From Chloroflexota bacterium (GTDB lineage: Bacteria > Chloroflexota > Anaerolineae > UBA4142): a DNA stretch of 64,000 nt. Below are positions 9,323-17,937 of the stretch, one piece after another. Position numbers and translations under genes: made by a program. The notes under the pieces were generated by a model, which was given only the letters and a program-made list of their open reading frames with translations, was not told the origin of the DNA and searched no databases. How positions within the stretch are numbered: the first letter of the stretch is position 1; the number at the start of each line of letters is the position of its first letter. The stretch is taken from positions 1 to 64,000 of the forward strand of contig JACRMI010000072.1 in the NCBI GenBank assembly GCA_016215025.1, written 5' to 3'.

Positions 9323-10465
9323 TCAGGGATGCAAATGTGTCCAATCAGTCCAGTTCACCAACCGTCCCATACCAATTGGAGACGTGGTGACAAAATTCGT
9401 CCCGTAATGATGATTCACGACCCAGGGCATCCATTCGGTCGGACTGCTCTCAGAACTTGGCATCGCATTTTGCAGAAAAGTCATCCCTCGCCAAACAGCC
9501 CGATTTTCCCAATCATAAGCAGGATAACCTGCCCGCGAAAGCATTTCCGCCTGTGCAACCGCTCCTGAAAATCCGCCCCATGAATAAGCCGTCGAATTAG
9601 GTGGCCAACTATAGGATCCACCACGGCGAACGTCGTCAACGGGTGCACCCGACAGGTCATGTCCATCCTTGACACAGCCAACTGGATTGATCGGGCGCAA
9701 TTCAGATGAATTACAAACCCACGATGCCACGTCGCCGTACTCAAACGCTGCATAAGCCATTCGGTCACCCAGATAGCCCTGGAGGATTGTCGCCGCCCGG
9801 TCGAGATCCACAGTGTCGCCAATATAAAGATCCACGGCAATTCTCGACGCTCCACACATCGTCCCCCAGTTGTTTGGGCGCTTTTCGTGACAATCCACAA
9901 GACTCGTAGGACCGTCACTCGTCGGGGTATTCCTGAGCTCTCTCACCTTGGCAATGAAGGCAGTTGAGCGGTAGCCGATGAGGTCAGCAGCAATGACATA
10001 GGCAGCCAGTTCGCGCCCCAGGGCGAGCGCGCGTCCGTTATAAGTCCCGCCGTTTTCGATCGAATGCAGAGCGGTGAGGACACTGTCGCGGTATTGTGTG
10101 TCACCCGTACGGACGTAGACCAGTGCCCTAGCCAAGACGAGGATGTTTGTGGTATCGTCCTGGTTCGCCAAGTTCGGCACGCCGATTGTCTTATCCGCAT
10201 TAGATTTTAAATTGGTCCATGCCTGCCCCGACATGGGCAACGCTCGAACCTCGGCAGTAGACAGCCAAATCCCGCTTCCTAAAGTTGCTCCACCACTACC
10301 TACGACGAGTGGCAAGAAAACTTTCGCCACAACTGAACTTGACTGCGCGACGGAAGAATTGGGCGATGGGATAGACGGCTGAGTCTCCGCAAATGTGATC
10401 GCCGACATACTCAACCACAGACCAGCGATCAGAAACAAGATGGTCAACAGTATCCGTTTTCCCAT
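9323..10465 (-). CDS. secreted alginate-lyase-like protein
   Basis: 380 residues. ATG at 10465 opens a clear signal peptide (MGKRILLTILFLIAGLWLSM, cleavage near AITFA-ET). A Ser-rich stretch and an FLPLVVG tract follow, then an alpha/alpha-toroid domain resembling the alginate lyase family (PF05426 type): WLSTAEVRALPM, LARALVYVRTGD, NNWGTMCGASRIAVDLYIGD and a YSWGGFSGAV segment. It shares layout with the lipoprotein at 26475-28121 (NW-G motif after a toroid of ALA/Y repeats). The frame is open further 5' to 10723, but that extension has no signal and overlaps the region of IS debris, so it was rejected. A TATACT hexamer (10524-10529, minus strand) is a possible -10 element. Substrate unknown; an uronic-acid polysaccharide is a guess. 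Confidence 0.75.
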   Translation of the reverse strand: MGKRILLTILFLIAGLWLSMSAITFAETQPSIPSPNSSVAQSSSVVAKVFLPLVVGSGGATLGSGIWLSTAEVRALPMSGQAWTNLKSNADKTIGVPNLANQDDTTNILVLARALVYVRTGDTQYRDSVLTALHSIENGGTYNGRALALGRELAAYVIAADLIGYRSTAFIAKVRELRNTPTSDGPTSLVDCHEKRPNNWGTMCGASRIAVDLYIGDTVDLDRAATILQGYLGDRMAYAAFEYGDVASWVCNSSELRPINPVGCVKDGHDLSGAPVDDVRRGGSYSWPPNSTAYSWGGFSGAVAQAEMLSRAGYPAYDWENRAVWRGMTFLQNAMPSSESSPTEWMPWVVNHHYGTNFVTTSPIGMGRLVNWTDWTHLHP

Positions 10466-10700
10466 GGGGTTTACAGTCCTTAAAAAAAGCTGCCTCAGAC
10501 TCAACGTGGGCAGCATTACATTCAGTATAGCAATCTGGAGACGAAGGCGACATGGGAAAAATGTACTACTGTATCTTAACGTAAGTTCAGGATAAGCGGG
10601 ATTCTTGACCTCTGGTATTCTTGCGACTACCTGTGCTAACCAAAACCTTGTCCGTGTTTGTTCTAGCGACTTTTGATGCTCACGCCGCGCGCCGGTAATC

Positions 10701-11045
10701 GTGATGTGTAACCCAGTGTACACTGGGAACGCAATAATCCTCCCCTTGGCTTGTACTTTTTCCTTGGATGCGGTGTCCGACGAATTTCATCAAGAGCACT
10801 TTCAAGCGATGCTGTTGCAGATTCAACGGCACTGGCGCGGCTGGCGCATCATCTTGTTTCTGGATCGAAATTCGCCGCATACCGCCGATGCCAGCCAGGC
10901 ACTCGCGCAAGCGTTTGGCATTCAACTCCGTTGGCTACCGAAGGCGTGTTCCGAATTGAACGTGATGGACCAACTGTGGCGACGAGAACACCAATTGCGC
11001 CAACGCTCCAAGCATGCTTGCATTGAAGCACTGGAAGTCGTTACG
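10701..11045 (+). pseudogene. IS630-type transposase, C-terminal DDE fragment
   Basis: The translation contains IILFLDRNSPHTA, then LRWLPKACSELNVMDQLWR. This is the second Asp region and the LP..SPELNPIE-LWR end with the catalytic Glu, as in IS630/Tc1-type DDE transposases. The N-terminal HTH half and the first catalytic region are missing. The fragment abuts the 3' end of a broken comM on the opposite strand at about 11045, so it lies at a deletion or insertion breakpoint. Confidence 0.8.
10712..10727. repeat. 16-bp perfect palindrome
   Basis: cccagtgtacactggg is self-complementary. It lies at the left edge of the IS630-type fragment, about 250 bases upstream of the minus-strand secreted-protein gene. 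It could be an operator or debris of an element end; nothing decides between these. Confidence 0.4.
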
Positions 11046-11913
11046 AATGTAAGTCGTTGTCTAACGGTTGCCTCATCACCTCAAGCGAACGTGAATCGAA
11101 TTCCGGTAGCTCGTCGAGAAACAACACGCCGCGATGCGCCAGCGAAATCTCCCCAGGATGGGGCCAGCGTCCGCCGCCTACCAAGCCCGCATGGGAAATC
11201 GTGTGATGCGGCGCGCGAAACGGCCGATGACGAATCAACGGCGAATCGGTCGGTAACATGTCGTTGACCGAATAGATGCGCGTCACTTCGAGCGCTTCAT
11301 CGAGTGAGAGGTTTGGTAGACTTACCTGCGCCAGGCGGTCCCATCATCAACAGGTTGTGTTGTCCCGCAGCGGCCACTTCGAGCGCGCGTTTCACATGTT
11401 CTTGTCCACGCACTTCGGCAAAGTCGGTCGCATACGAGGGCGCGGTCTCGGGTGCAAAGTCGTGATCGGCGCGATACGGCGCAATCGGCTGCATCTGCTG
11501 AATGTGCATGACCAGCGCGAAGAGCGTTTCAATCGGATACACCTTGAGATCAGGAACGAGCGCGGCTTCGGGCGCATCGGCAGCGGGAACGAATAGCGTG
11601 TCGAATCCTTTTTCGCGCGCGAGGCGTTGAGTTGCTCGGAGGCCATCAAGAGTCCGACCGCAATCGGCAAATCGTAAGCGGGACCTTCTTTGCGTAAATC
11701 CGCCGGAGCGAGGTTGACGCAAATGCGTTTGAAGGGATACGAGAACGAGGAATTTTTGATTGCGGCGCGCACCCGTTCGCGGGATTCTTGCACGGCCGCA
11801 TCGGGCAAACCGACGATGGTGAAACCGGTTTGACCGTTGGAGACATCGACTTCCACATCGACGAGCGCACCGTCCAGACCGACCACCGCGCACGAGGTAA
11901 CCTTGGCTAGCAT
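11041..11913 (-). pseudogene. comM: comM/yifB (Mg-chelatase-like AAA protein), multiply broken
   Basis: The N-terminus reads normally from ATG 11913 ([20 protein letters not shown], then [19 protein letters not shown]). The frame is lost near 11640 after [10 protein letters not shown], where a GELSLDG-type segment is missing. It resumes in another frame as [20 protein letters not shown] up to Walker [10 protein letters not shown] second deletion at about 11315 removes the residues after Walker A. It resumes as [35 protein letters not shown] and [11 protein letters not shown], and stops at the junction with the transposase fragment. ComM/YifB normally has about 500 residues and works in branch migration during transformation. 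This copy cannot be functional. Confidence 0.88.
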
Positions 11914-12386
11914 TTGTATGTCTCCGTTGAGCGAAAATATATTGCGTACCCGATGCGATCAAGTGAGATTGTACTCGTGTGCAGTTGAATGTCAAAAATG
12001 GAACGTTTATATGCTCTCACGAATCCTGGTTTCATGCTCAAATATTTGCTTCGATCATCGCGCTGGCGTGCACGAATCTCAATTAGCAATAACGGTATCT
12101 TTACATCCTGTCCATGCTCGCCTCGCTAGTTTTTATGACTGCCTTGAGCTTTATCGCTGGCACCCCGGTAGCGTGGTGCTGGGCACGTTGCCGTTTGCCA
12201 TGTGGCGCTACTTAGGTTATGGAAAGTTTCGAAAAAGGGACCAAAACTTAACTTTTGATAGATTCACAGATGTATTTCAACTAACTTTCAAATACTCTTA
12301 TGAGTGTAAACTCCCTTTCCATTTTGGGCGCAAAGAGACGTCGTCTGAAATAACTGGCCACCGAGACGACGAGGAGCAAATGGTGG
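11914..12386. other. intergenic, no supportable gene
   Basis: AT-richer sequence between the comM remnant and the terminator-like hairpin. A 187-codon open frame crosses it (11837-12400), but it overlaps the comM remnant antisense and shows no family motifs. I see no RNA gene or promoter that I can support. Confidence 0.5.
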
Positions 12387-12426
12387 AACCGACCAGATGA
12401 TTTAATATGGTCGGTTTTCGTTTTCT
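12387..12426 (+). terminator. terminator-like hairpin
   Basis: The stem aaccgacca / tggtcggtt (12387-12395, 12408-12416) has a 12-base AT-rich loop and is followed by ttcgttttctt. This is consistent with a rho-independent terminator on the + strand. No intact gene is upstream, so it may be a relic of deleted DNA. Confidence 0.5.
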
Positions 12427-12434
12427 TATAGACA

Positions 12435-12618
12435 ACTGTAGTCTGGCGAAAATTTCGACTTGGGATTATAATCATGTTTGAGATCCGACACTGCACAAAT
12501 CTATCGTTGCGCTCTGACTCCCTTGGCACAGGCGATCCTTGCATCGCTGCGGGTTTGTTGTTCCGCGAACGGGATTGTTTTTGTGCGGATCAAAGGATAG
12601 TTTTCGCCAGACTACAGT
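12435..12618. mobile_element. 184-bp MITE with 18-bp terminal inverted repeats
   Basis: actgtagtctggcgaaaa (12435-12452) is exactly complementary to ttttcgccagactacagt (12601-12618). The flanks carry the direct repeat agaca (12430-12434 and 12619-12623), fitting a 5-bp target duplication. Alternatively the TA inside each repeat end is an IS630-type TA duplication. The interior has no coding capacity that I can support. Confidence 0.75.
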
Positions 12619-12643
12619 AGACAAGTCAAGGTAAAAGTCGTAA

Positions 12644-12900
12644 GATGGAGGCATAGCAGAACGCAATTTTCATCTCACTGACGTAAAAGAACAAGCATTG
12701 ATTCAAGCGTTTACCGAGTGCTCAAATGGACCAACGGGCACACCTTATCCAGCGGTGCGCTCGTATGCGCACGAACTATCCACTCTCCGAGATTCCAAGT
12801 TTAACCTGTTGTAGCACGACCAGTTTGATGGAGTGGTGTCAAGCCTTAAGCCGAGAGGGTGTCTTGTTACGTCTTCGCCTCTCGATCAATATGGATATAA
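12644..12900 (+). pseudogene. IS630-type transposase, frameshifted N-terminal HTH remnant
   Basis: Frame 12671 gives FHLTDVKEQALIQAF and later TPYPAVRSYA, resembling the FHLT...TRYQAVRLY start of IS630-type transposases. After about 12755 the similarity moves to another frame: YPLSEIPSLTCCSTTSLMEW and CQALSREGVL, matching the GYPVAEI...GCS..SL..W HTH part. A frameshift plus loss of everything downstream makes it a relic. It ends just before the histidine kinase gene. It may be from the same family as the C-terminal fragment at 10701, but the order is inverted, so the two are not simply halves of one insertion. Confidence 0.65.
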
Positions 12901-12945
12901 CGCCCACCGTCCGATCTTTCATTGATTCGCTAATGAGAGGTTAAA

Positions 12946-14664
12946 GTGATCTGGCCCTTTGAGTACACATGGTTCATTTGGCCACTCCTTGCATCGGCAA
13001 CTTTCATGGGGCTGCTGGCGATCTATGCCTGGCGACATTCAACCGTACCGGCGGCGAGATCGGTGACCGTTCTGCTCTTGCTTGCCGCTGGGTGGACGTT
13101 ATCAGACGCACTCGTGATCGCCAGCACGGATCTGTCGACGGGGATTTTTTGGAACCTGCTGCTTTTTATTTGGACCCTGCCCTTGCCAGCTACCGCACTC
13201 GCGTTTGCGTTGCAATATGCAGGTTTCGGCGGTCGGCTAACCCGGCCCCATATCGCCGCGTTAGCTATCATTCCATCCCTCACGCTGCTTCTGATTGTGA
13301 CCAACGATGCGCATGGTCTAATGTGGGCTCGATTCTGGCTTGAAGATGGAAAACTGCATTCCTCGCCTGGGATGTGGAATTGGGTCTATTCTCTCTATTC
13401 GTATTTGCTCCTTACCCTCCAATCGGTTATTCTATTGAGGCTTTTTCTTCGAGCGCGAGGCTTGTTGCGTTGGCAGACCGGTACCATCCTGCTGGCTTGG
13501 CTCGTGCCCTTACCGGTGCAGGCGCTTCAAATGTCTAACCTGAACCCTGTAGCGCCTCTCAATCTTGTGGTGATGGCTTACACGTTCACGGGCTTGGCTT
13601 ATGCTCTGGCTATTTTCAGATTTCGGATGCTCGATTTATTTCCCATTGTGCATGAAACAGTGATGGAAAATTTGCGGGAAGGCACCTTGGTGCTGGACTT
13701 TCGCAAGCGCCTTGTAGATATTAACCCGGTGGCGCAAAGAATTCTGGGGATCCGAGCTTCCAGTGTGATTGGTCAAGATGCGATTAAAGTTTTGGACGAG
13801 TGGAAAAACTTGATTGCCTTACTTCGTGATCCAAGTATTGGGCTGGCGGAAGTCCGGATTGACACCGGTGCCGAGCCGCTGTACTACAATGCCCGCATTT
13901 TGCCCCTGATCGATTTTCGCGGTTTCCAACTTGGACAAGTGATCCTCTTGTTTGACATTACCGGATTAAAACGAATCCAGGAACGGCTGTTTGAACAGGA
14001 GCGCACCCGTGCGGCACTGGCAGAACGCGAAAAGCTAGCCTGGGAACTGCATGACGGTCTTGCCCAGATGGTTGGCTTTATTAGTGTGCAAGCTCGTGCT
14101 GTGAACGAACTGCTCGAAACAGGTAAAACCCAAGAGGCTAAAGCCTGTGTAAAGCGTCTTGCGACGGTTGCCGGTGACTTGCACTTTAATGTTCGTGAAA
14201 TGATCGCAGATTTTTCTGCGGTGACTTTACCGAACCAAGATTTCTACTCAATCTTGAGACAACGTCTAGAGCAATTTAGCCAGGAATTTGGGATTGACGC
14301 TAAATTAGTGGTCGCCGATGAAGTTAGGCGCATGACATTTGAACCCATGGTTCCAGGTCAGTTGCTGCGTATTATTCAAGAGGCGCTTACCAATGCACGG
14401 AAACATGCCAGCGCGCAGCATTTGAGCGTGAGTTTTGCGCCCGATACCAGGTACGTCCAGGTCGTCATCGCCGATGATGGCATAGGATTCGATCCTGTAG
14501 AATTTACCGATGACAGTGCGAAATATGGTTTGCGCATCATGCATGCCCGGGCTACCATGATTGGTGGGCACTTGCAAATTAGTTCAGCGCCAAGGTTAGG
14601 AACCAAAGTGATTGTGCAGATTCCTTGGAGAGAGGATTTGCGGAGTCATGACTCATTACGCTGA
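12946..14664 (+). CDS. 7TM sensor histidine kinase, NarL-type (HisKA_3)
   Basis: 572 residues. GTG start with gagagg five bases upstream. Residues 1-230 contain about seven hydrophobic helices (HisK_7TM-like). A PAS-like segment follows (HETVMENLREGTLVLDFRKR...DINPVAQRILGI), then HisKA_3 with the phospho-acceptor His in WELHDGLAQ (about residue 370). A HATPase_c domain completes it: IIQEALTNARKHA (N box) and IADDGIGF (G1). The partner regulator is the gene at 15482. The last residues, after IPWR, are encoded by the inverted repeat of an inserted IS. The pre-insertion end can be reconstructed from the downstream target duplication as PWRGRES-stop, with the stop one base before the regulator ATG. 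Signal sensed is unknown. Confidence 0.93.
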   Translation: MIWPFEYTWFIWPLLASATFMGLLAIYAWRHSTVPAARSVTVLLLLAAGWTLSDALVIASTDLSTGIFWNLLLFIWTLPLPATALAFALQYAGFGGRLTRPHIAALAIIPSLTLLLIVTNDAHGLMWARFWLEDGKLHSSPGMWNWVYSLYSYLLLTLQSVILLRLFLRARGLLRWQTGTILLAWLVPLPVQALQMSNLNPVAPLNLVVMAYTFTGLAYALAIFRFRMLDLFPIVHETVMENLREGTLVLDFRKRLVDINPVAQRILGIRASSVIGQDAIKVLDEWKNLIALLRDPSIGLAEVRIDTGAEPLYYNARILPLIDFRGFQLGQVILLFDITGLKRIQERLFEQERTRAALAEREKLAWELHDGLAQMVGFISVQARAVNELLETGKTQEAKACVKRLATVAGDLHFNVREMIADFSAVTLPNQDFYSILRQRLEQFSQEFGIDAKLVVADEVRRMTFEPMVPGQLLRIIQEALTNARKHASAQHLSVSFAPDTRYVQVVIADDGIGFDPVEFTDDSAKYGLRIMHARATMIGGHLQISSAPRLGTKVIVQIPWREDLRSHDSLR

Positions 14665-15455
14665 GGCTGACCGAAGAGATGAAAAAAGCGTAATGAGCGA
14701 ATTTAACTCATTACGCTTTGCCCAATCCTGGTTGTTCTTGTTCTTTAACAGCTTAATCGTTTTCAGAACGACGCGCACGCAAGCGTTGTAGGAATCGTAA
14801 ATTGTTTTCCTTGACCCAGGCGATAACGTGTTTGGTGTCGAGCGAGACACATTCGATCAGCGGCGCGTTGAGTCGCTGCAATTGCGCATGGATCAATCGC
14901 ACACTATCGGCGAGCAAAAACTGGAGCACGGCGTTGGGCATGTAGCGCAAGAGATAAGTGAAATGTCGCACGGTCGGGAGACTCGCACGGGGATTGAAAC
15001 CCAGGTCAGTCTCAGGTGCTGGCGCGAGTGGAAAACCGAGCAGCCCTATGAAACCAGGATGCTCGACCAAGAAGCGATGCAGTCGTTCGGGAGTGGAGAG
15101 TGGTTCGTTGAGGCGAATGAGTTCGGCGGCAATGAAAGCCGCATAGGGAATAGTGGGCTGACCCCAGTCGCGTTGCAGATTGCGTTCCGGCAAGTGCGCC
15201 CAGTCGAGTGGCGCGAGCAATTCCCAGCAACGCATAATCGTTGGCGAGTCTGTGATCCACCTGGGCAGATTGCCACGGAATTGCCAGAGGGTGTGCAAAT
15301 CGTGCGGTTGTACCGATTCCATTTTACTCAAGAGCTTCTTGTGACGGACAACGTAATGAGTCAAAAGGGCTCACTACGTTGAAGCAGGCAAACGAAGCCT
15401 GAAAACGATCAAGTTGGACAAAAAACGTAATGAGTCCTTTTCACTCCACAAATCC
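14633..15455. mobile_element. non-autonomous IS (about 823 bp) between kinase and regulator
   Basis: Flanked by an 11-bp direct repeat tccttggagag (14622-14632 and 15456-15466), the expected target duplication. The terminal inverted repeats start ggatttgcggagt (from 14634) and ggatttgtggagt (complement ending 15455). Both ends then carry the 9-mer ctcattacg/cgtaatgag three times in mirrored order (left near 14652, 14690, 14707; right near 15352, 15371, 15427), forming sub-terminal hairpins. The only gene inside is a truncated transposase on the minus strand. An 11-bp duplication fits IS4-group elements; the exact family is not certain. Confidence 0.85.
14753..15322 (-). pseudogene. transposase N-terminal fragment
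   Basis: 189 residues from ATG 15322 (MESVQPHDLHTLWQFRGNLP). A longer TTG start at 15364 exists but begins inside the terminal repeat hairpins. Regions such as AAELIRLNEPLSTPERLHRF, GFNPRASLPTVRHFTYLLR and CVSLDTKHVIAWVKENN match the N-terminal half of DDE transposases of the IS4/IS1182-like kind. SLDTK carries the first catalytic Asp. The frame then ends in an unrelated tail, so the second Asp and the Glu are missing. Not functional on its own. Confidence 0.8.
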
Positions 15456-15481
15456 TCCTTGGAGAGGGAGGGAAAGCTAGG

Positions 15482-16156
15482 ATGTCTTTTAGTCTATTGC
15501 TCGTAGATGATCATCCATTATTCTTGGAAGGGCTGCAGAATCTGTTGACGGCGCGTGGGATCAAGGTCCTCGGCACAGCCCGCGATGGGATCGAGGCGTT
15601 GGAAAAAGCGAGGGCTCTTCATCCCGACATGATCCTGATGGATGTTCGTATGCCGCGTACCAATGGTCTAGCCGCCACGCGCCTGATAAAAACGGAATTG
15701 CCAGAGATCAAGATCGTAATGCTAACGACCTCTGAGGCAGAGGCAGATTTGTTTGAAGCCGTCAAAAGTGGCGCTTCTGGCTATTTGCTCAAAACCATCG
15801 AAGGTCCCAAGTTCTTTGATTCTCTTGAGGGCTTGCAAGCCGGCGAAGTCTACGTCTCGCCGGAACTAGCTACCAAATTGCTGGAAGAATTCACCCGCCA
15901 AGCCGAACATGTTCAAGCTTACGATGAAGGAGAGGAAAACGTAACCTTAACGGCGCGCCAAAAAGAAGTCTTGACCTTAGTTGCGCAAGGGTTGGCTTAC
16001 AAAGAAGTCGCGGGTGCGCTAGGTCTCTCCGAGCATACGATCAAATATCATATGGGTGACATCTTAGAGCGATTGCATTTGAAGAATCGCAAGGAGGTCG
16101 TCGCTTATGCAGTGCGTACGGGATTAGTCAAAGATCGGAGGAAAGATTCACGGTGA
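15482..16156 (+). CDS. NarL/FixJ-family response regulator
   Basis: 224 residues. Receiver domain with the acidic pair in LLLVDDHP, the phospho-acceptor Asp in MILMDVRMP (about residue 54), the switch Thr in MLTTSEAEAD and the Lys in YLLKTIEG. A C-terminal LuxR-type HTH follows (LTARQKEVLTLVAQG...EVAGALGLSEHTIKYHMGDI). It is the cognate partner of the kinase at 12946. Before the IS insertion the two genes were one base apart and presumably translationally coupled. The Shine-Dalgarno-like ggagaggg left at 15461-15468 may still serve. A strong terminator follows. Targets are unknown; the downstream exopolysaccharide genes are plausible by position only. Confidence 0.94.
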   Translation: MSFSLLLVDDHPLFLEGLQNLLTARGIKVLGTARDGIEALEKARALHPDMILMDVRMPRTNGLAATRLIKTELPEIKIVMLTTSEAEADLFEAVKSGASGYLLKTIEGPKFFDSLEGLQAGEVYVSPELATKLLEEFTRQAEHVQAYDEGEENVTLTARQKEVLTLVAQGLAYKEVAGALGLSEHTIKYHMGDILERLHLKNRKEVVAYAVRTGLVKDRRKDSR

Positions 16157-16275
16157 CCATTGCCGCGTTCAGAAAATGTTAGCTGGGTAGGCGATGCAGG
16201 AGCTCAACTGATCAAACGACCCAAACGGCGAGAGCCTATACCTCGGTCTAGTAAGACTATCGGTAGGTCCAATGA

Positions 16276-16314
16276 AAAATCTAGTTCTGGAGATTCCAGA
16301 ACTAGATTTTTTTT
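16276..16314 (+). terminator. rho-independent terminator
   Basis: A 16-bp perfect stem (16276-16291 with 16295-16310), a 3-base loop, and a run of eight T ending at 16314. It ends the kinase-regulator transcript. Confidence 0.9.
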
Positions 16315-16471
16315 GTCCGTCCATCGGATAGTAAATGCGCTCAGGTTGTCGTATGCTTACGGAAGTTGCTCAGTTTTCAGGCTAGTACTCTGTCACAGAT
16401 ATTATGCGGTAAAGTTTATTTCTTTCTTCTCGACTTGGTGTTCGCAAGTCACCAAAAGAACTGAGGTAACA

Positions 16472-16876
16472 ATGGAAAAACGACACAGGGTAGTGTTGTA
16501 CGGCAACTCATTATCCATGCTTGGCATCGAAGCAAGTTTGAAAGAATGTCCTAGCCTCGAGGTCCTTCGCGTGGAATCTCGCTTTCCCAATACGCTTCAA
16601 GTTCTCGAACCCCTCTGTGCCGATGTAATCACCTTCGATGTCGCTGCCGGACAACCTGAATTCGCTTTTCACCTGCTTCAGAGACAACCGATGCTCCGGT
16701 TCATTGGTCTTGATACAACCGAAGACAAGGCGTTTGTCCTCTCAAGTGAACAATGCACGGTCGAGTCTATTGCCGATTTACTGCAGGTGATCACAAAGGT
16801 ACCTGGTACGCTGGCGCAATCCGCTAAACCCATTGCCGCGAATTCGGACAGTTCACAAGTCCTGGGTCGGCTCTAA
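16472..16876 (+). CDS. receiver-like small protein, unknown function
   Basis: 134 residues from ATG 16472, preceded by ctgaggt. The frame is open back to 16160, but that stretch runs through the terminator and was rejected. The fold pattern resembles a response-regulator receiver: VVLYGNSLSMLGIEASLKEC, ADVITFDVAAGQPEFAFHLL and LRFIGLDTTEDKAFVL follow beta-alpha order. The N-terminal acidic pair is replaced by GN, and only the Asp of TFDVA is kept, so normal phosphorylation is unlikely. It lies between two regulators and the sigma factor, so an adaptor or anti-sigma-like role is possible but unproven. Confidence 0.7.
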   Translation: MEKRHRVVLYGNSLSMLGIEASLKECPSLEVLRVESRFPNTLQVLEPLCADVITFDVAAGQPEFAFHLLQRQPMLRFIGLDTTEDKAFVLSSEQCTVESIADLLQVITKVPGTLAQSAKPIAANSDSSQVLGRL

Positions 16877-17041
16877 ACTCGAAATCCATCAATCTCCCGA
16901 CCGGATGCTCCGACACTTTTCTCATTTTTTTGCCGCCGCACGCACCGTACTTTGGTTGAGCGACTCTGCATATTTCTGAAAGTGAAAGTGCTGTATCAAA
17001 CCAATGCTAGTTTATTTGGGGGTAAGGAGACATCGACGAGA

Positions 17042-17704
17042 ATGAGCAAATCTAATCTAGCATTTACGCAGACGGCAACGTTAGCCTCCGAAAAACCGGT
17101 GTATTGGCAAGAGAGATTTGCAACCTTCCCAACTACGGCTAAAACAACGACTCAGCCTTTTGGCTCGGATCAGACTCTAGTTCAGGCTTGTCTTGAAGGT
17201 GACCAAAATGCATGGAAGGAATTGGTGGACAAGTATGGGCGGCTTGTGTATGCAGTAGCTCGCCGTGATGGACTATCCGAGGCAGATGCGGATGATATCG
17301 TCCAAATAGTGTTTACGATTGTCTTAAAGCAACTCCGTACTCTGCGCAACCAAGCTTCTCTTTCCGGCTGGCTCGCAGCAATTGCCCATTGGCAGTCCTT
17401 GCGGCTAGTCCAGAGAACTCGTCCGTTGGCAGAGCTTGATGAGACCGTTGCAGACGGAAGTACCTCAGTGTTCGATCTAGTGCGGCGCTGGGAGCGCCGG
17501 GAAATGGTGCGTCAAGCGATCGACCGGCTTGATTACTTCGAGAGGGAACTCATCTACCAACTGTTCAGTGAAACCCCATCGACTTATGCTCAGATTGCAG
17601 CTTACCTCGGCATTCCAGTAGGGAGCATAGGTCCTACCCGAGCGCGCTGTTTCAAGAAACTCTGCAAAATCTTGAGCGACATGAACATTGACATCGATTT
17701 CTAA
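17042..17704 (+). CDS. ECF-like RNA polymerase sigma factor
   Basis: 220 residues from ATG 17042 (aaggag upstream, spacing long). Sigma region 2 is seen as LVQACLEGDQNAWKELVDKY through DADDIVQIVFTIVLKQL. Region 4 is at the C-terminus (AIDRLDYFERELIYQLF, YAQIAAYLGIPVGSIGPTRA, RCFKKL). The 70-residue N-terminal extension has no recognised domain. No anti-sigma gene with a zinc-finger motif follows. It sits directly before the exopolysaccharide cluster and may control it. A longer start at 16952 is possible but lacks support. The 230 bases to the next gene hold nothing that I can assign. Confidence 0.85.
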   Translation: MSKSNLAFTQTATLASEKPVYWQERFATFPTTAKTTTQPFGSDQTLVQACLEGDQNAWKELVDKYGRLVYAVARRDGLSEADADDIVQIVFTIVLKQLRTLRNQASLSGWLAAIAHWQSLRLVQRTRPLAELDETVADGSTSVFDLVRRWERREMVRQAIDRLDYFERELIYQLFSETPSTYAQIAAYLGIPVGSIGPTRARCFKKLCKILSDMNIDIDF

Positions 17705-17937
17705 CTTTACCGTATGAGACTGCTTAATGGTCGGGATCCAGCTTGAGCGCCCATGCCACATTAGAATAGTACTTGACATCTTGGTTGGATAGTTGCAATG
17801 GCATTAGTTCATAATGAATGTATTTCTAGGATGATTTTTAGGAACAATACAATGAGCAAGCCAGAAAGTTTCATGCATGCTCTGTTTCAAAACGTTGAAA
17901 TGGGCAATGAGGACTCAAAGAAGAGAGGTTTGACACC

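Noticed and set aside
11837..12400. 187-codon plus-strand frame
   Set aside because: It overlaps the comM remnant antisense and has no family motif or ribosome site.
16160..16471. N-terminal extension of the receiver-like protein
   Set aside because: It runs through a strong terminator; ATG 16472 has a proper ribosome site.
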